Origin: an uncultured Flavobacterium sp.
Lineage (GTDB): Bacteria > Bacteroidota > Bacteroidia > Flavobacteriales > Flavobacteriaceae
Assembly: GCF_937876455.1 (NCBI RefSeq)
Contig: NZ_CALFIG010000254.1
Span: forward strand, 1-64,000
Length of the DNA: 64,000 nt
Direction: 5' to 3'
Shown here: piece by piece, positions 1 through 9,801 of the stretch
Numbering within the stretch: position 1 is the stretch's first letter
Layout of the letters: every line of letters starts with the position of its first letter
The notes under the pieces: generated by a model
Seen by the model: the letters and a program-made list of their open reading frames with translations, nothing else
The model's database searches: none
What the model was told of the DNA's origin: nothing
Translations under genes and position numbers: made by a program

Positions 1-901
1 GGCCATAAAATTTTCTTTGTCCAAAAGGAAATTGAACTAATGCCATACCATACGAATCTTTTAGTGTTTTCATTACATCCAGACTTTTTTTAGAGATAAG
101 TTCATCTTTAAATAAAACCCTCATGAAACGAGTTAAATCTGCAGGAGTAGAAGTGATAGCACCCGCAGCAAAAGCCATATTGTTGTCCCATTCTGGTATT
201 TCTTCCCATTTTGTTCCATCAAATATATAGGAATAACTCTCGTTAAATGAAGTTTCAATTTTACTGGCTTTATAATAGGTGTTTTTTAAATTTATTTTAG
301 AAACTATACGTTCATTTAAATTGTCAGCATAGGGTTTTTTAGTAACTTCTTCAATAATACAACCCAATAAATAATAATTAGAATTACTATATTCAAATTT
401 GCTTCCCGGTTCAAATAAAGGTTCATAAGAAGCAATACGCGCTAGCATATCTTTTTTGGTATTTACTTCAAATACTTTTTTTACCATAGTAGAATCTGCA
501 TTGATATAATCGAGAATCCCCGTGCGTTGGTATAGTAAATCAGAAATCGTAATTTTTTCTGCGTTTTTAATTTTTGGATAAAAACGATTCAGCTTAGTTT
601 GTAGAGAAAGTTTTTTTTCTTCTATTAATTGTAAGACAATAACCGCGGTAAATGTTTTTGTAACAGAACCAATTTTGTATTTTGTTAAACGAGAGGCTTC
701 TCTATTTTTTGCTACATCTGCAAAACCATACCCTTTATTGAAGAACACATTATCGCCTTCTCTTATGGTTAAGGCACCCATAAATTTATTATTTTTATTC
801 AAATAGGTAAGTAAGCTATCAATTTTTGCATATCGTGCGTCTTGTTGTCCAATAGCAAGTGAAGAAAGGAATAAGAGTAAAGCACCAATGAAATTTTTCA
901 T
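1..901 (-). CDS. Serine hydrolase, class C beta-lactamase / DD-peptidase family (partial)
   Basis: The reading frame starts at an ATG at 901 (minus strand) and runs off the left window edge after 300 codons, so the C-terminus is missing. The product starts with a signal peptide (MKNFIGALLLFLSSLAIGQ), so it is probably periplasmic. The serine-hydrolase motif S79-V-T-K82 gives the nucleophile and its lysine, and a YSN motif follows near residue 160, as in AmpC, EstB and DD-carboxypeptidase relatives. This family often acts as esterases or peptidases, so resistance to beta-lactams should not be assumed. It lies 18 bp downstream of the PnuC-like gene on the same strand and may be co-transcribed with it. 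The family call is sure; the substrate is unknown. Confidence 0.85.
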   Translation of the reverse strand, partial: MKNFIGALLLFLSSLAIGQQDARYAKIDSLLTYLNKNNKFMGALTIREGDNVFFNKGYGFADVAKNREASRLTKYKIGSVTKTFTAVIVLQLIEEKKLSLQTKLNRFYPKIKNAEKITISDLLYQRTGILDYINADSTMVKKVFEVNTKKDMLARIASYEPLFEPGSKFEYSNSNYYLLGCIIEEVTKKPYADNLNERIVSKINLKNTYYKASKIETSFNESYSYIFDGTKWEEIPEWDNNMAFAAGAITSTPADLTRFMRVLFKDELISKKSLDVMKTLKDSYGMALVQFPFGQRKFYG

Positions 902-919
902 TCTCTAGTATATAAAAAA

Positions 920-1654
920 TTAATAGTCGTTTTTATCCATAATTTTTTTATCGTCTTTCCAAGTAATGTACCCTAAAACTGCATTGATAAAGTAAAAACC
1001 ATATTTAAACACATTAGCCCAATTCATTTGCAATACATTCTGAACAATTTTTGTAATGTTATAAAATTGCCACATGAACCAATTGTCAGGATACATTCTT
1101 GCGGTATTAAAAGTACCTCCAAATGTTATTCCTGCAGGAATGGAAATAGCAAAAAATAATTGCCAGTTTATGGGTTTTGAAGAAAGAAAAGTAAACGCAA
1201 TGTAGTTTAGTATAAAAGAAAGTAAAAATCCTAAAATGATATTTCTGTAAAAAATAAAATCCACAGAACGCAAAACTTGACTTTTTTTCCAAGCTCTAAA
1301 TACTAAGTAATTACTAATAAAAGAAACGGGGTAAGTTAATATAGCGCCCACATTACCTAATAGGTAATCAATAAAACCACTAATAAATGTATTTACTGTG
1401 GCAATAAAATTGCCTAAATTATTCTTTTTAGTTACAAGTCTATTTCCAATTAATGAAAAACTAACATTTAGTATTGATATAGCGCCTAATGGGAAAAGAT
1501 AATTAGTGTCATATATTGTAATAGGTACTTCCGTGGTGTGATAACCTAATGAAAACGAACCTGCAAGTACTACAATTAGCCCAATGATATCTAAATATTG
1601 ACTGTTTGTAATTGCTTTGATTTGTTCAATTTTATTTTTTGATAATATTGACAT
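920..1654 (-). CDS. PnuC-family vitamin (nicotinamide riboside or thiamine) transporter
   Basis: This 244-residue integral membrane protein has about seven hydrophobic segments. The C-terminal part reads NWFMWQFYNITKIVQN followed by WANVFKYGFYFINAVLGY, the aromatic-rich pattern of PnuC transporters, which move nicotinamide riboside (PnuC), thiamine (PnuT) or riboflavin (PnuX) by facilitated diffusion. The length fits the family. I see no thiamine or flavin riboswitch upstream and no vitamin kinase next to it, so the substrate cannot be chosen from context. The ATG at 1654 is preceded by a TAtaTTTG box 22 nt upstream. The serine hydrolase gene follows after 18 bp. The family call is fairly sure and the ligand is open. 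Confidence 0.75.
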   Translation of the reverse strand: MSILSKNKIEQIKAITNSQYLDIIGLIVVLAGSFSLGYHTTEVPITIYDTNYLFPLGAISILNVSFSLIGNRLVTKKNNLGNFIATVNTFISGFIDYLLGNVGAILTYPVSFISNYLVFRAWKKSQVLRSVDFIFYRNIILGFLLSFILNYIAFTFLSSKPINWQLFFAISIPAGITFGGTFNTARMYPDNWFMWQFYNITKIVQNVLQMNWANVFKYGFYFINAVLGYITWKDDKKIMDKNDY

Positions 1655-1676
1655 TATTATGGTTATTTATGGTCGT

Positions 1677-1684
1677 CAAATATA
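1677..1684 (-). promoter_or_regulatory. Bacteroidota -7 box upstream of the PnuC-like gene
   Basis: Read on the minus strand this is TAtaTTTG, a perfect match to the Bacteroidota primary-sigma -7 consensus TAnnTTTG, 22 nt before the ATG at 1654. No convincing TTTG -33 box is present at 19 nt spacing, so only half of the promoter is supported. Confidence 0.45.
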
Positions 1685-1744
1685 TATAAATTATTAAATA
1701 TATTAGCATTGTTGCATTTTTTTACCCAAAAAGGAAGTTTTTCA

Positions 1745-4603
1745 CTAATGTGCCTCTAACCAATTTTGTCCCATTCCAATTTCTACTTCAAGCGGCACAT
1801 TTAATTTAAATGCGTTTTCCATTTCATATTTTATCATTGTTTTTAATTGTTCTACTTCCGTAATATGTGCGTCAAACACAAGTTCATCATGTACTTGTAA
1901 TAACATTTTTGATTGCCATTTTTCAGTACTTAATTTTTGATGGATGCGAATCATTGCAATTTTAATAATATCTGCCGCACTTCCTTGAATAGGTGCGTTG
2001 ACTGCATTTCGCTCTGCACCACCTTTTACAATAGCATTAGCCGAATTAATATCTTTTAAATAACGTCTTCTGCCAGAAATAGTTTCTACATAGCCATTTT
2101 CTCTAGCAAAATTTACTTGATTAGTCATGTAAGTCTTTAACTTTGGGTAGGTTTGATAATAGGCCTCAATCAAATCTGCACTTTCTTTACGGGATAAATT
2201 AGTTTGATTACTTAAACCAAAAGCGGAAACACCATAAATAATACCAAAATTCACTGTTTTTGCATGACTTCTTTGCGCTGTTGTCACGTCTTCTAATGGC
2301 ACATTAAATACTTTAGCGGCGGTACTTCTGTGAATATCTTCATTGTTTTGAAATGCTTTTATCATATTTTCTTCGCCTGAAAGCGCTGCAATAATGCGCA
2401 ATTCAATTTGGGAATAATCGGCAGAAAGCAATACATAATTTTCGTCTCTTGCAACAAATGCTTTTCTAATCTGTCTTCCTCTTTCTGAACGAATCGGAAT
2501 GTTTTGCAAATTAGGATTATTAGAACTCAATCGGCCGGTAGCAGCAACAGCTTGCATATAATCTGTATGCACTCTATTTGTTTTTGGATTAACCTGATTT
2601 GGCAAAGCGTCTACATAAGTACTTTTCAGTTTAATTAATTGACGCCATTCTAAAATATCTTTTACAATTTGGTGTTCGTTAACTAAATAACTTAACACTT
2701 CTTCGCCCGTTGCATATTGACCTGTTTTTGTTTTTTTCTGTTTTGTGCCGCCAATTTTTAATTTGTCAAATAAAATATCTCCAAGCTGTTTTGGCGAGGC
2801 CAAATTAAATTTTTCACCCGCTGTTTCGTATATTTTTTGTTCTAAATTTGAAATTTCAATTTGCATCTCAGTAGATAATGCTTGTAAAAAAGAGACATCG
2901 AGTTGAACGCCTTCTTGTTCCATATCTGCCAACACTTGCACTAATGGAATTTCAATTTCGTCAAATAATTTTTTTGTCCCCACTTTTTCTAAAATAGGTT
3001 GAAAATGTTCCTTTAATTGTAAGGTAACATCTGCATCTTCAGCGGCATATTCTTTGATGTCTTCTAGTGACACATCTCGCATTGATTTTTGTCCTTTGCC
3101 TTTTTTGCCAATTAATGTCTCTATTGATTTTGGAGAATACTTCAAATAGGTTTCTGCTAAGACATCCATATTGTGTCGCATGTCTGGATTAATCAAATAA
3201 TGCGCTATCATCGTGTCAAAAAGAGGACCTTTTACCACGATACCATAGTTGTGTAACACCTTTAAATCATATTTGATATTTTGTCCAATTTTTTCAATTG
3301 ATTCACTTTCAAAAAAAGGTTTAAATTTTTGAAGTAAAATCAATGTTTCTTCTTGATTTTCGGGAAAAGGCACATAATAACCTTTTCCTTTTTCCCAAGA
3401 AAAAGACATACCTACTAATGTGGCATTTAGCGCATCTAAACCTGTTGTTTCTGTGTCAAAACAAACAGATTGTTGTTGCAGTAAATTTTGAACAAATAGT
3501 TGAGTAGGCATTTCACCTTGTACAATTTGGTAAAAATGAGCTGTATTTTCTAAAGTTGCATAGTAGGAATTAGCACTATTTTCATTAGATTCGTCTTCAG
3601 AAAAGCCGAACAAATCCATTTGACTTTCATTTGTTTTTTTTGGAGCAACTTTTTTTATTTTTTCCTCTTCTATATTTGTTGATGTTAGTGCCGAGTTATC
3701 AATTTCGTCATATTCTTTCCCCGTACCAAATAATTTATCAAATTGCACTTTCATTTGACGGAATTCCAATTCTTGAAAAAGAACATCTGTTTTTTCAACA
3801 TCAGGTTTAGACAATTCATAATCTACTTCGTCAAAGGTTACTGGACAATCGAGTAATATAGTAGCTAGTTTTTTTGACAAAATACCTTTTTCTTTATTGG
3901 CTTCAATTTTTTCTTTAAGCGCTCCTTTTAGTTTGTCTGTATTGGCTAATAGATTTTCCATCGAACCAAATTCAGCTAATAATTTTTTTGCAGTTTTTTC
4001 ACCTACACCTGGTAATCCCGGTATATTATCCACAGCATCACCCATCATGCCTAAAAAATCAATCACTTGCAGCGGGTGTTCTATCTCAAATTTTGCTTTT
4101 ACTTCTTCAACACCCCAAATTTCAATATCGTTACCCATTCTTGCAGGGCGATACATGAAAATGTTTTCGGACACCAGTTGTCCAAAATCTTTATCGGGCG
4201 TTACCATAAAAACTTTGTATCCTTGTTTTTCTGCTTGTTTTGCAAGGGTGCCAATTAAATCATCAGCTTCAAAACCTGCTTTTTCAATAATGGGAATATG
4301 CATTGCTTTAAGCAATTCTTGAATGTAAGGCACTGCAATTTTTATCGCTTCTGGTGTCTCTTCACGATTTGCTTTATAGTCGGTAAACATTTCTAAACGA
4401 TAGCTGCTTCCTCCTTTATCAAATGCAACGGCTAAGTGATCTGGTTTTTCTCTTTTTATGACATCCATTAATGAGTTCATGAACCCCATAATGGCAGAAG
4501 TATCCATTCCTTTTGAGTTGATTCTTGGATTTTTTATAAAAGCATAATAGCCTCTAAAAATTAAGGCATACGCATCGAGTAGAAATAATCTTTTTTGTGA
4601 CAT
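1745..4603 (-). CDS. polA: DNA polymerase I
   Basis: This 952-residue protein carries three functions. The N-terminal 5'-3' flap exonuclease (residues 1 to about 300) starts MSQKRLFLLDAYALIFRGYY and contains GFEADDLIGTLA and the helix-hairpin-helix GLPGVGEKTA. The 3'-5' proofreading domain is intact: CFDTETTG (Exo I), NIKYDLKVL (Exo II) and YAAEDADVTL (Exo III). The family A polymerase domain shows DYSQIELRI, KTVNFGIIYGVSAFGLS and QVHDELVFD, which give the catalytic aspartates. It acts in Okazaki-fragment maturation and repair. The frame stays open for 53 codons upstream of the chosen ATG at 4603, but only this start gives the conserved N-terminus. It is divergent from the metallophosphoesterase gene. 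Confidence 0.97.
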   Translation of the reverse strand: MSQKRLFLLDAYALIFRGYYAFIKNPRINSKGMDTSAIMGFMNSLMDVIKREKPDHLAVAFDKGGSSYRLEMFTDYKANREETPEAIKIAVPYIQELLKAMHIPIIEKAGFEADDLIGTLAKQAEKQGYKVFMVTPDKDFGQLVSENIFMYRPARMGNDIEIWGVEEVKAKFEIEHPLQVIDFLGMMGDAVDNIPGLPGVGEKTAKKLLAEFGSMENLLANTDKLKGALKEKIEANKEKGILSKKLATILLDCPVTFDEVDYELSKPDVEKTDVLFQELEFRQMKVQFDKLFGTGKEYDEIDNSALTSTNIEEEKIKKVAPKKTNESQMDLFGFSEDESNENSANSYYATLENTAHFYQIVQGEMPTQLFVQNLLQQQSVCFDTETTGLDALNATLVGMSFSWEKGKGYYVPFPENQEETLILLQKFKPFFESESIEKIGQNIKYDLKVLHNYGIVVKGPLFDTMIAHYLINPDMRHNMDVLAETYLKYSPKSIETLIGKKGKGQKSMRDVSLEDIKEYAAEDADVTLQLKEHFQPILEKVGTKKLFDEIEIPLVQVLADMEQEGVQLDVSFLQALSTEMQIEISNLEQKIYETAGEKFNLASPKQLGDILFDKLKIGGTKQKKTKTGQYATGEEVLSYLVNEHQIVKDILEWRQLIKLKSTYVDALPNQVNPKTNRVHTDYMQAVAATGRLSSNNPNLQNIPIRSERGRQIRKAFVARDENYVLLSADYSQIELRIIAALSGEENMIKAFQNNEDIHRSTAAKVFNVPLEDVTTAQRSHAKTVNFGIIYGVSAFGLSNQTNLSRKESADLIEAYYQTYPKLKTYMTNQVNFARENGYVETISGRRRYLKDINSANAIVKGGAERNAVNAPIQGSAADIIKIAMIRIHQKLSTEKWQSKMLLQVHDELVFDAHITEVEQLKTMIKYEMENAFKLNVPLEVEIGMGQNWLEAH

Positions 4604-4724
4604 GTGATTTGAATGTATGAAGATGTAAAAATACAATTCTTTATGTAAAAAACGGTTGTTAAAATTTAAATAATCTGTGTTGTTTTTGTGAAAGATGTTA
4701 TTTACTTTGCATAAAATTAAAATT

Positions 4725-5951
4725 ATGCGAGGTATCATTCCCATTATATTGTTAATCCTCATCGAAATTTATTCTTATCAGGTCGTAAAAACACTGTCTA
4801 GAAATAAGTGGGTTATGTTGTTTTATGCCATTATTTCTATTTTATTCATTTTATATTTACTTTTTGCATTTTCATCATTTGATAGAAGTGTTGGACAAAC
4901 CAAATTCACTTTGTTTACTATTGGTCTGTTTTTATTGGTTTATATTCCAAAAATATTGGTTACGTTAATTTTAGTAACAGAAGACGTTTTTAGAGTTTTT
5001 GAAGGAGCCGTAAATTATTTTGTTGATGAAAATTCGGGGTCTTTTTTACATTCTAGACGAACATTTGTGAGCAAAATAGCTTTAGGAATTGCGGCTATAC
5101 CTTTTTCTTCCTTGTTGTATGGAATGACTATTGGTAAATATAATTTCAAAGTAATCAAACAAACCTTATTTTTTGATGATTTGCCAGCAGATTTTGATGG
5201 TACAACAATTACTCAGATTTCAGATATTCATAGTGGTAGTTTTGATAATGCCGAAAAAATAAAGTATGCTATTGATTTAATTAATGCACAACAATCAGAT
5301 TTGGTTTTGTTTACTGGTGATATAGTAAATACACATGCAAAAGAAATGCATCCTTGGATAGCGATTTTCAAGAACATCCATCAGCCTGTTTTAGGAAAGT
5401 ATTCGGTTTTAGGTAATCATGATTATGGGGAATACATACGATGGAATTCGCAAGAAGAAAAAGCTAAGAATTTTGAAGAAATTAAAGATTTACATCGTCA
5501 AATTGATTTCAAATTGTTAATGAATGAGCATGTAAAAATTAAAAAAGGAACGAGTGAATTAGCTTTAGTAGGTGTTGAAAATTGGGGCGTAAAATTTAAA
5601 AAAGCGGGAGATTTAAAGAAAGCATCGGCAGGCTTACAACCTTCAGATTTTAAAATATTAATGAGTCATGATCCTAGTCATTGGGAATATGAAGTAAAAA
5701 ACGATCTTAATCATTATCACTTGACATTGTCAGGTCATACCCATGGTTTACAATTCGGAATTGAGATTCCGGGTATATTTAAGTGGAGTCCGGTTCAATA
5801 TATTTACAAACAATGGGCAGGATTATATGAAAATACTGGAAAATATATTTATGTAAATAGAGGTTTTGGCTTTCATGCTTACCCAGGAAGAGTAGGAATA
5901 ATGCCAGAAATTACTGTAATTGAGTTAAAAAAATCTAAAAAAACGGTATAA
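4725..5951 (+). CDS. Membrane-anchored metallophosphoesterase (YaeI/YkuE-like)
   Basis: This 408-residue protein has an N-terminal membrane region with about three or four helices (residues 1 to 140) followed by a calcineurin-like phosphoesterase domain. Metal-binding motifs are in order: SDIHSG (D-x-H), FTGDIVN (GD), LGNHDYG (GNHD), SHDPSHW and LSGHTHGLQFG (GHTH). Related proteins are binuclear metal phosphodiesterases or pyrophosphatases, some acting on lipid-linked substrates; the substrate here is not known. The frame is open from an ATG at 4695, but the ATG at 4725 gives the expected hydrophobic N-terminus and a better spacing to the AT-rich promoter region, so I prefer it. Confidence 0.9.
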   Translation: MRGIIPIILLILIEIYSYQVVKTLSRNKWVMLFYAIISILFILYLLFAFSSFDRSVGQTKFTLFTIGLFLLVYIPKILVTLILVTEDVFRVFEGAVNYFVDENSGSFLHSRRTFVSKIALGIAAIPFSSLLYGMTIGKYNFKVIKQTLFFDDLPADFDGTTITQISDIHSGSFDNAEKIKYAIDLINAQQSDLVLFTGDIVNTHAKEMHPWIAIFKNIHQPVLGKYSVLGNHDYGEYIRWNSQEEKAKNFEEIKDLHRQIDFKLLMNEHVKIKKGTSELALVGVENWGVKFKKAGDLKKASAGLQPSDFKILMSHDPSHWEYEVKNDLNHYHLTLSGHTHGLQFGIEIPGIFKWSPVQYIYKQWAGLYENTGKYIYVNRGFGFHAYPGRVGIMPEITVIELKKSKKTV

Positions 5952-5965
5952 ATTAGTAAAAAATA

Positions 5966-5973
5966 TACCTTTG
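5966..5973 (+). promoter_or_regulatory. Bacteroidota -7 box upstream of the thioredoxin-like gene
   Basis: TAccTTTG is a perfect -7 match, 53 nt before the ATG at 6027. It suggests the thioredoxin-like gene is transcribed separately from the metallophosphoesterase gene. No clear TTTG element lies at 19 nt spacing. Confidence 0.5.
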
Positions 5974-6026
5974 TACTCAAATTATATAAAAATTTATATA
6001 CATTTGTTCATTAAATACTTCAATTT

Positions 6027-6326
6027 ATGTCAAAATTTGGAGAACTTATCGATGCTCAAGTACCTGTATTAATTGATTTTTTTACAGAATGGCACGAGCA
6101 GTCTATATCAATGAATGAAACAATTCGTCACGTTGCTGCGGCAATGGGAGACAAAGCAAGAGTCATTAAAATTGATGTGGACAAGAATAAGGAATTAGCC
6201 GAAGCATTAAGAATTAAAGGGTTACCTACTTTTATGATCTATAAAAACGGTCAAATGGTATGGAGGCAAAGTGGTGAATTTGATGCCAATACTTTAATTA
6301 CACTTATTCAAGAACAATCTTCTTAA
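6027..6326 (+). CDS. Thioredoxin-fold protein without the catalytic cysteines
   Basis: This 99-residue protein aligns along its length with thioredoxin. It has VLIDFFTEW at the first strand, VIKIDVDKNKELAEALRI in the middle and the cis-proline motif GLPTFMIYKNGQ near residue 72. The position of the WCGPC active site reads W-H-E-Q-S and the whole protein contains no cysteine, so it cannot do dithiol exchange. A chaperone, scaffold or partner-binding role is more likely, but this is inference. It is cytoplasmic, with no signal peptide. It has its own TAccTTTG box and ends before a strong convergent terminator, so it looks monocistronic. Confidence 0.88.
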   Translation: MSKFGELIDAQVPVLIDFFTEWHEQSISMNETIRHVAAAMGDKARVIKIDVDKNKELAEALRIKGLPTFMIYKNGQMVWRQSGEFDANTLITLIQEQSS

Positions 6327-6398
6327 TATAATCGTGTAGATTCAATAAATTATGGCTACCACATTGTGTTGTAGTTGAATGTTTTATTGTTTATTTAT

Positions 6399-6434
6399 AA
6401 AAAAAGAGCTGCTTTATAAAGCAGCTCTTTTTTA
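6399..6434. terminator. Bidirectional intrinsic terminator
   Basis: A perfect palindrome (GAGCTGCTTTATAAAGCAGC at its core) is flanked by A7 on the left and T6 on the right. It can therefore stop transcription from the thioredoxin-like gene (plus) and from the DUF2723 gene (minus), which ends at 6435. Confidence 0.9.
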
Positions 6435-9400
6435 TTATTCATTTTCACGTTTATAGTTGCCCATCAATTCGTTATAACTATTAAACTTTATGCGCTCTTG
6501 ATTGTAATATTCAGAATCATTATTTTCTTTAGCTAACATCAACAAAGATCTGTACAATTCAATTTCTCTGTAAATATCCATTTTATAGAATATTTTTTGT
6601 TTTTCGCTTTGCGATTTAAAGAATTTGATTTTTTCTTGACGCTTTTTAATCAATTGATTTAGTATATTTCTTGCCTCTGCTGTTTTGCCCATTTTGTAAT
6701 AGCCTTCAGCAAATGGTTCTACTGTAGTATAGTATTCAAAATAATCAATAGGCAAATTTTTCATCGCTATATTGATGATGTTTTGCGCTTTGTCAAATTT
6801 CTTTTCTTCAATTAATACTTCCATTAATCGAGATAGGTTGCCTCTGTAAGAAAGTGCATTTTTACGAGTTTCTGGGTCGTGATAAATCTTTGAACTACCC
6901 GAATTACCCCATTCCCAACGCATTACATTGTTATACATTTTGTCAGAATCGATGTAACCTAACTCATAAGGGTTTTCTTCATTAATAGGCGTTTTTATAG
7001 GTACCAGTTTATAGACCATGCCATCTAATTGCAGGTATTCTTTCATCCAAATATAGTCATCAGCACCAAAACTTCCTGGAGAGAAGTAAATAGGACGTTT
7101 CCAGTTATTTTGATTGAAAATGTCTAGCATCATTAATCTGTTTTTATATAATGCGCCACCTTTTAATCTCATTTTAATTTCTGGCACAATGTCTTTGTAG
7201 TATTTTGAAGAAACAACTTTGTTTTTAATAATTGTGTTCTTGTCAACTTTTACTTTAATATTGTCACTTGGGTAATAATGTACAAATTGGCCATTATTCA
7301 TTTCTCTTTTAGATCGATCATCCTTTAAGAAATCTAACATTAAATTTAAATCAATAGTATCTTTTGTTTTTTCAATAAATAGTGAATAATTACGTTTGTC
7401 TCCTACATAATCACTATGTTCAAAAGAAATAGGTAAAGGTTCAGATGCATTTGACTTCATTTTCATTTCATCTATATACCAGTCTGTTGCTAACAAGCTA
7501 GTGTTTACTATCCTAACATCTGTTCTATATCCTTCAATTTCTTGTAAATACCATAGAGGGAAAGTGTCATTGTCTCCAATTGTAAATAAAATAGCATTTT
7601 TATCACAAGAATCGAGATACGCTTTTGCCATAGCTACAGCTGTGTATTTTCCAGAACGATCATGATCATCCCAATTTTCTGAAGCTAACAAAATTGGGGA
7701 AGCAAGAAGTGTTGCGGCTAATACGGCCGGTAGAGCAACTCTTGGCGAAATATACTTTAATGCATATTGATAAATGGCATACACGCCTACACCTATCCAC
7801 ATAGCAAATACATAGAATGAGCCTACTAGAGCATAATCTCGTTCTCTTGGTTCAAAAGGTCTTTCGTTCAAATAAATTTTTAAGGCTAATCCTGTGAATA
7901 AGAATAATACGAGCAAAACATAAAACGATTTCCATTCGTGTTTTGCATGAAAGTACATGCCAATAAGTCCGAGTATAAAAGGCAAGAAGAAGTAAGCGTT
8001 TCTTCCTTTGTTGTTTTTCATATCACTTGTGAGTTCACTTTGATTGTCAAGTAACCAATTATCTACAAAAGGAATACCACTAAGCCAATTTCCCTCTAAA
8101 CTTTCATAGTTGCCTTGTAAATCGTTTTGTCTTCCTACAAAATTCCACATTAAATAACGGAAATACATGTAACCAAATTGATATTCAAACATAAACTGAA
8201 GATTATCTGAAATTGTCGGTTTTTCTACAATCAAATAATCACCATACGTTTTTAAAAACTCTAGATAGCCGTCTAAGTCAACCTTTTTTTCACTATAAGC
8301 TTTTCTAAAATCAGATGCAATTTCGGTCATTTGCCCCATTTGTTCTTCATTCATTTCTCCTGTTTCTTCATCAACAAAAGCTTCTGGGTCAATTCTAAAC
8401 TCAAGAGGTTTAGTAAATATCATATAATTTTTAGCATGCTCTTCACTCCACATTCTTGGTAAAATGGTGTTGTGTGCTCCGTCATAATTTTGTTTAGCAT
8501 TCTTAAAATTATTCGTAATAATATATTTACCTGTTTTGGAATCTCTTTCATAATTAGGCTTGTCGTCTTGATATGGATTTTCTTTGTCTAATCCAGAAAA
8601 CATAACCGAATATTGAGAACCATAAAATAGTTTTTGTTCGCCATATTGTTCTCTGTTGTAGTAGGCTAATACTTCAGCAGCATCACTTGGTTTGTTTTCA
8701 TTAATATTGATATTCGAATTTGCTCTAATAGGCAGCATAATCCAAGTTGAAAATCCTATAAGTACAAATAAAGTACAAAGCAATAAGGTGTTGTAGGAAG
8801 CGTGTCCTTTTTTCTTAGTATAATTTAAGCCAAAATAGAAAAAACCAATAATTAGTAAAAAAGCAAAAATAGTTCCCGAATTAAAAGGTAATCCAATTGT
8901 GTTTACCATGAAAATCTCTGTTTTTGCAAAAAAGGCTAATGTATAAGGTAATAATAATTTAAAAATGAATAATAGTATTGCAACAATTACAGCGTTTGCA
9001 ATAATAAAACCCTTTACGGTAATGTTTTTGTATTTTTTAAAGTAGTATAACAGCCCAATCGACGGAATAGTTAAAAGAGCCATGAAATGAACCCCAAATG
9101 AAAGGCCAATGACTAGTGAAATTAAAATTAACCACTTATTGCCCCGTTCATTTTCTATGTTTTCTTCCCATTTTAAGCCTAGCCAAAATAAAATAGCAAT
9201 GAATAAAGAGGCCATAGCATATACCTCGGCTTCAGAAGCGTTGTACCAAAAACTATCTGTAAAGGTATAAGAAAGAGCAGCTATTAAGGATGCACCTAAA
9301 GTTATTTTACCTATATTATCATTCCATTCTGTTTTATGTGTAGCAATTTTTTTGATGATTTTTGTTAATGACCAATACATAAATAAAATAGTAAAGGCAC

Positions 9401-9662
9401 TCGAAAATACAGAAGTCATGTTAACCATCAGTGCAATATGCTCTTTACTAGCGGCAAACATTGCAAAAAAAGCGCCTATCATTTGAAATAATGGTGCGCC
9501 AGGAGGGTGACCTACTTCAAGTTTGGCAGCAGTGGCTATATATTCTCCGCAATCCCAAAAACTCATTGTAGGTTCTACGGTTAAAGTATAGGTAATTAAT
9601 GCAACGGCAAATGCTGTCCAACCTAATATTGTATTCCACTTATTGTAATTAAATGACATCAT
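6435..9662 (-). CDS. DUF2723 family membrane protein (GT117-type glycosyltransferase)
   Basis: This 1075-residue protein opens with a first helix and then PTMSFWDCGEYIATAAKLEVGHPPGAPLF, whose D-C-G-E-Y and GHPPG parts (residues 35 to 55) are the signature of DUF2723, assigned to a GT-C-type membrane glycosyltransferase family. About a dozen transmembrane helices fill residues 10 to 330 and 560 to 690. The C-terminal 250 residues are soluble and tetratricopeptide-like (KFDKAQNIINIAMKNLP, MGKTAEARNILNQLI). GT-C enzymes use lipid-linked sugars, so a role in envelope or protein glycosylation is plausible but not shown. ATG codons occur at 9662 and 9659 and cannot be told apart. The gene appears to stand alone. 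Confidence 0.88.
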   Translation of the reverse strand: MMSFNYNKWNTILGWTAFAVALITYTLTVEPTMSFWDCGEYIATAAKLEVGHPPGAPLFQMIGAFFAMFAASKEHIALMVNMTSVFSSAFTILFMYWSLTKIIKKIATHKTEWNDNIGKITLGASLIAALSYTFTDSFWYNASEAEVYAMASLFIAILFWLGLKWEENIENERGNKWLILISLVIGLSFGVHFMALLTIPSIGLLYYFKKYKNITVKGFIIANAVIVAILLFIFKLLLPYTLAFFAKTEIFMVNTIGLPFNSGTIFAFLLIIGFFYFGLNYTKKKGHASYNTLLLCTLFVLIGFSTWIMLPIRANSNININENKPSDAAEVLAYYNREQYGEQKLFYGSQYSVMFSGLDKENPYQDDKPNYERDSKTGKYIITNNFKNAKQNYDGAHNTILPRMWSEEHAKNYMIFTKPLEFRIDPEAFVDEETGEMNEEQMGQMTEIASDFRKAYSEKKVDLDGYLEFLKTYGDYLIVEKPTISDNLQFMFEYQFGYMYFRYLMWNFVGRQNDLQGNYESLEGNWLSGIPFVDNWLLDNQSELTSDMKNNKGRNAYFFLPFILGLIGMYFHAKHEWKSFYVLLVLFLFTGLALKIYLNERPFEPRERDYALVGSFYVFAMWIGVGVYAIYQYALKYISPRVALPAVLAATLLASPILLASENWDDHDRSGKYTAVAMAKAYLDSCDKNAILFTIGDNDTFPLWYLQEIEGYRTDVRIVNTSLLATDWYIDEMKMKSNASEPLPISFEHSDYVGDKRNYSLFIEKTKDTIDLNLMLDFLKDDRSKREMNNGQFVHYYPSDNIKVKVDKNTIIKNKVVSSKYYKDIVPEIKMRLKGGALYKNRLMMLDIFNQNNWKRPIYFSPGSFGADDYIWMKEYLQLDGMVYKLVPIKTPINEENPYELGYIDSDKMYNNVMRWEWGNSGSSKIYHDPETRKNALSYRGNLSRLMEVLIEEKKFDKAQNIINIAMKNLPIDYFEYYTTVEPFAEGYYKMGKTAEARNILNQLIKKRQEKIKFFKSQSEKQKIFYKMDIYREIELYRSLLMLAKENNDSEYYNQERIKFNSYNELMGNYKRENE

Positions 9663-9749
9663 AATAAACTGTGTTTTAACACTACAAAGAAACTATTTAT
9701 TGTACAGAATACCAATTAATTTTTTCTTAAAAAAATTTTTAAATAAAAA

Positions 9750-9780
9750 TTTGCAGGAAATAAAATATGTGTTACATTTG
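9750..9780 (+). promoter_or_regulatory. Perfect Bacteroidota promoter of tRNA-Gln
   Basis: TTTG at 9750-9753 and TAcaTTTG at 9773-9780 are separated by exactly 19 nt, the textbook Bacteroidota promoter. The mature tRNA starts 22 nt after the -7 box, leaving a short 5' leader for RNase P. Confidence 0.9.
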
Positions 9781-9801
9781 CACTCGCAATTACAAAATAA
9801 T

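Noticed and set aside
4604..4762. Longer N-terminus for DNA polymerase I
   Set aside because: The 53 extra codons are AT-rich, overlap the divergent promoter region and do not resemble PolA; the conserved start is at 4603.
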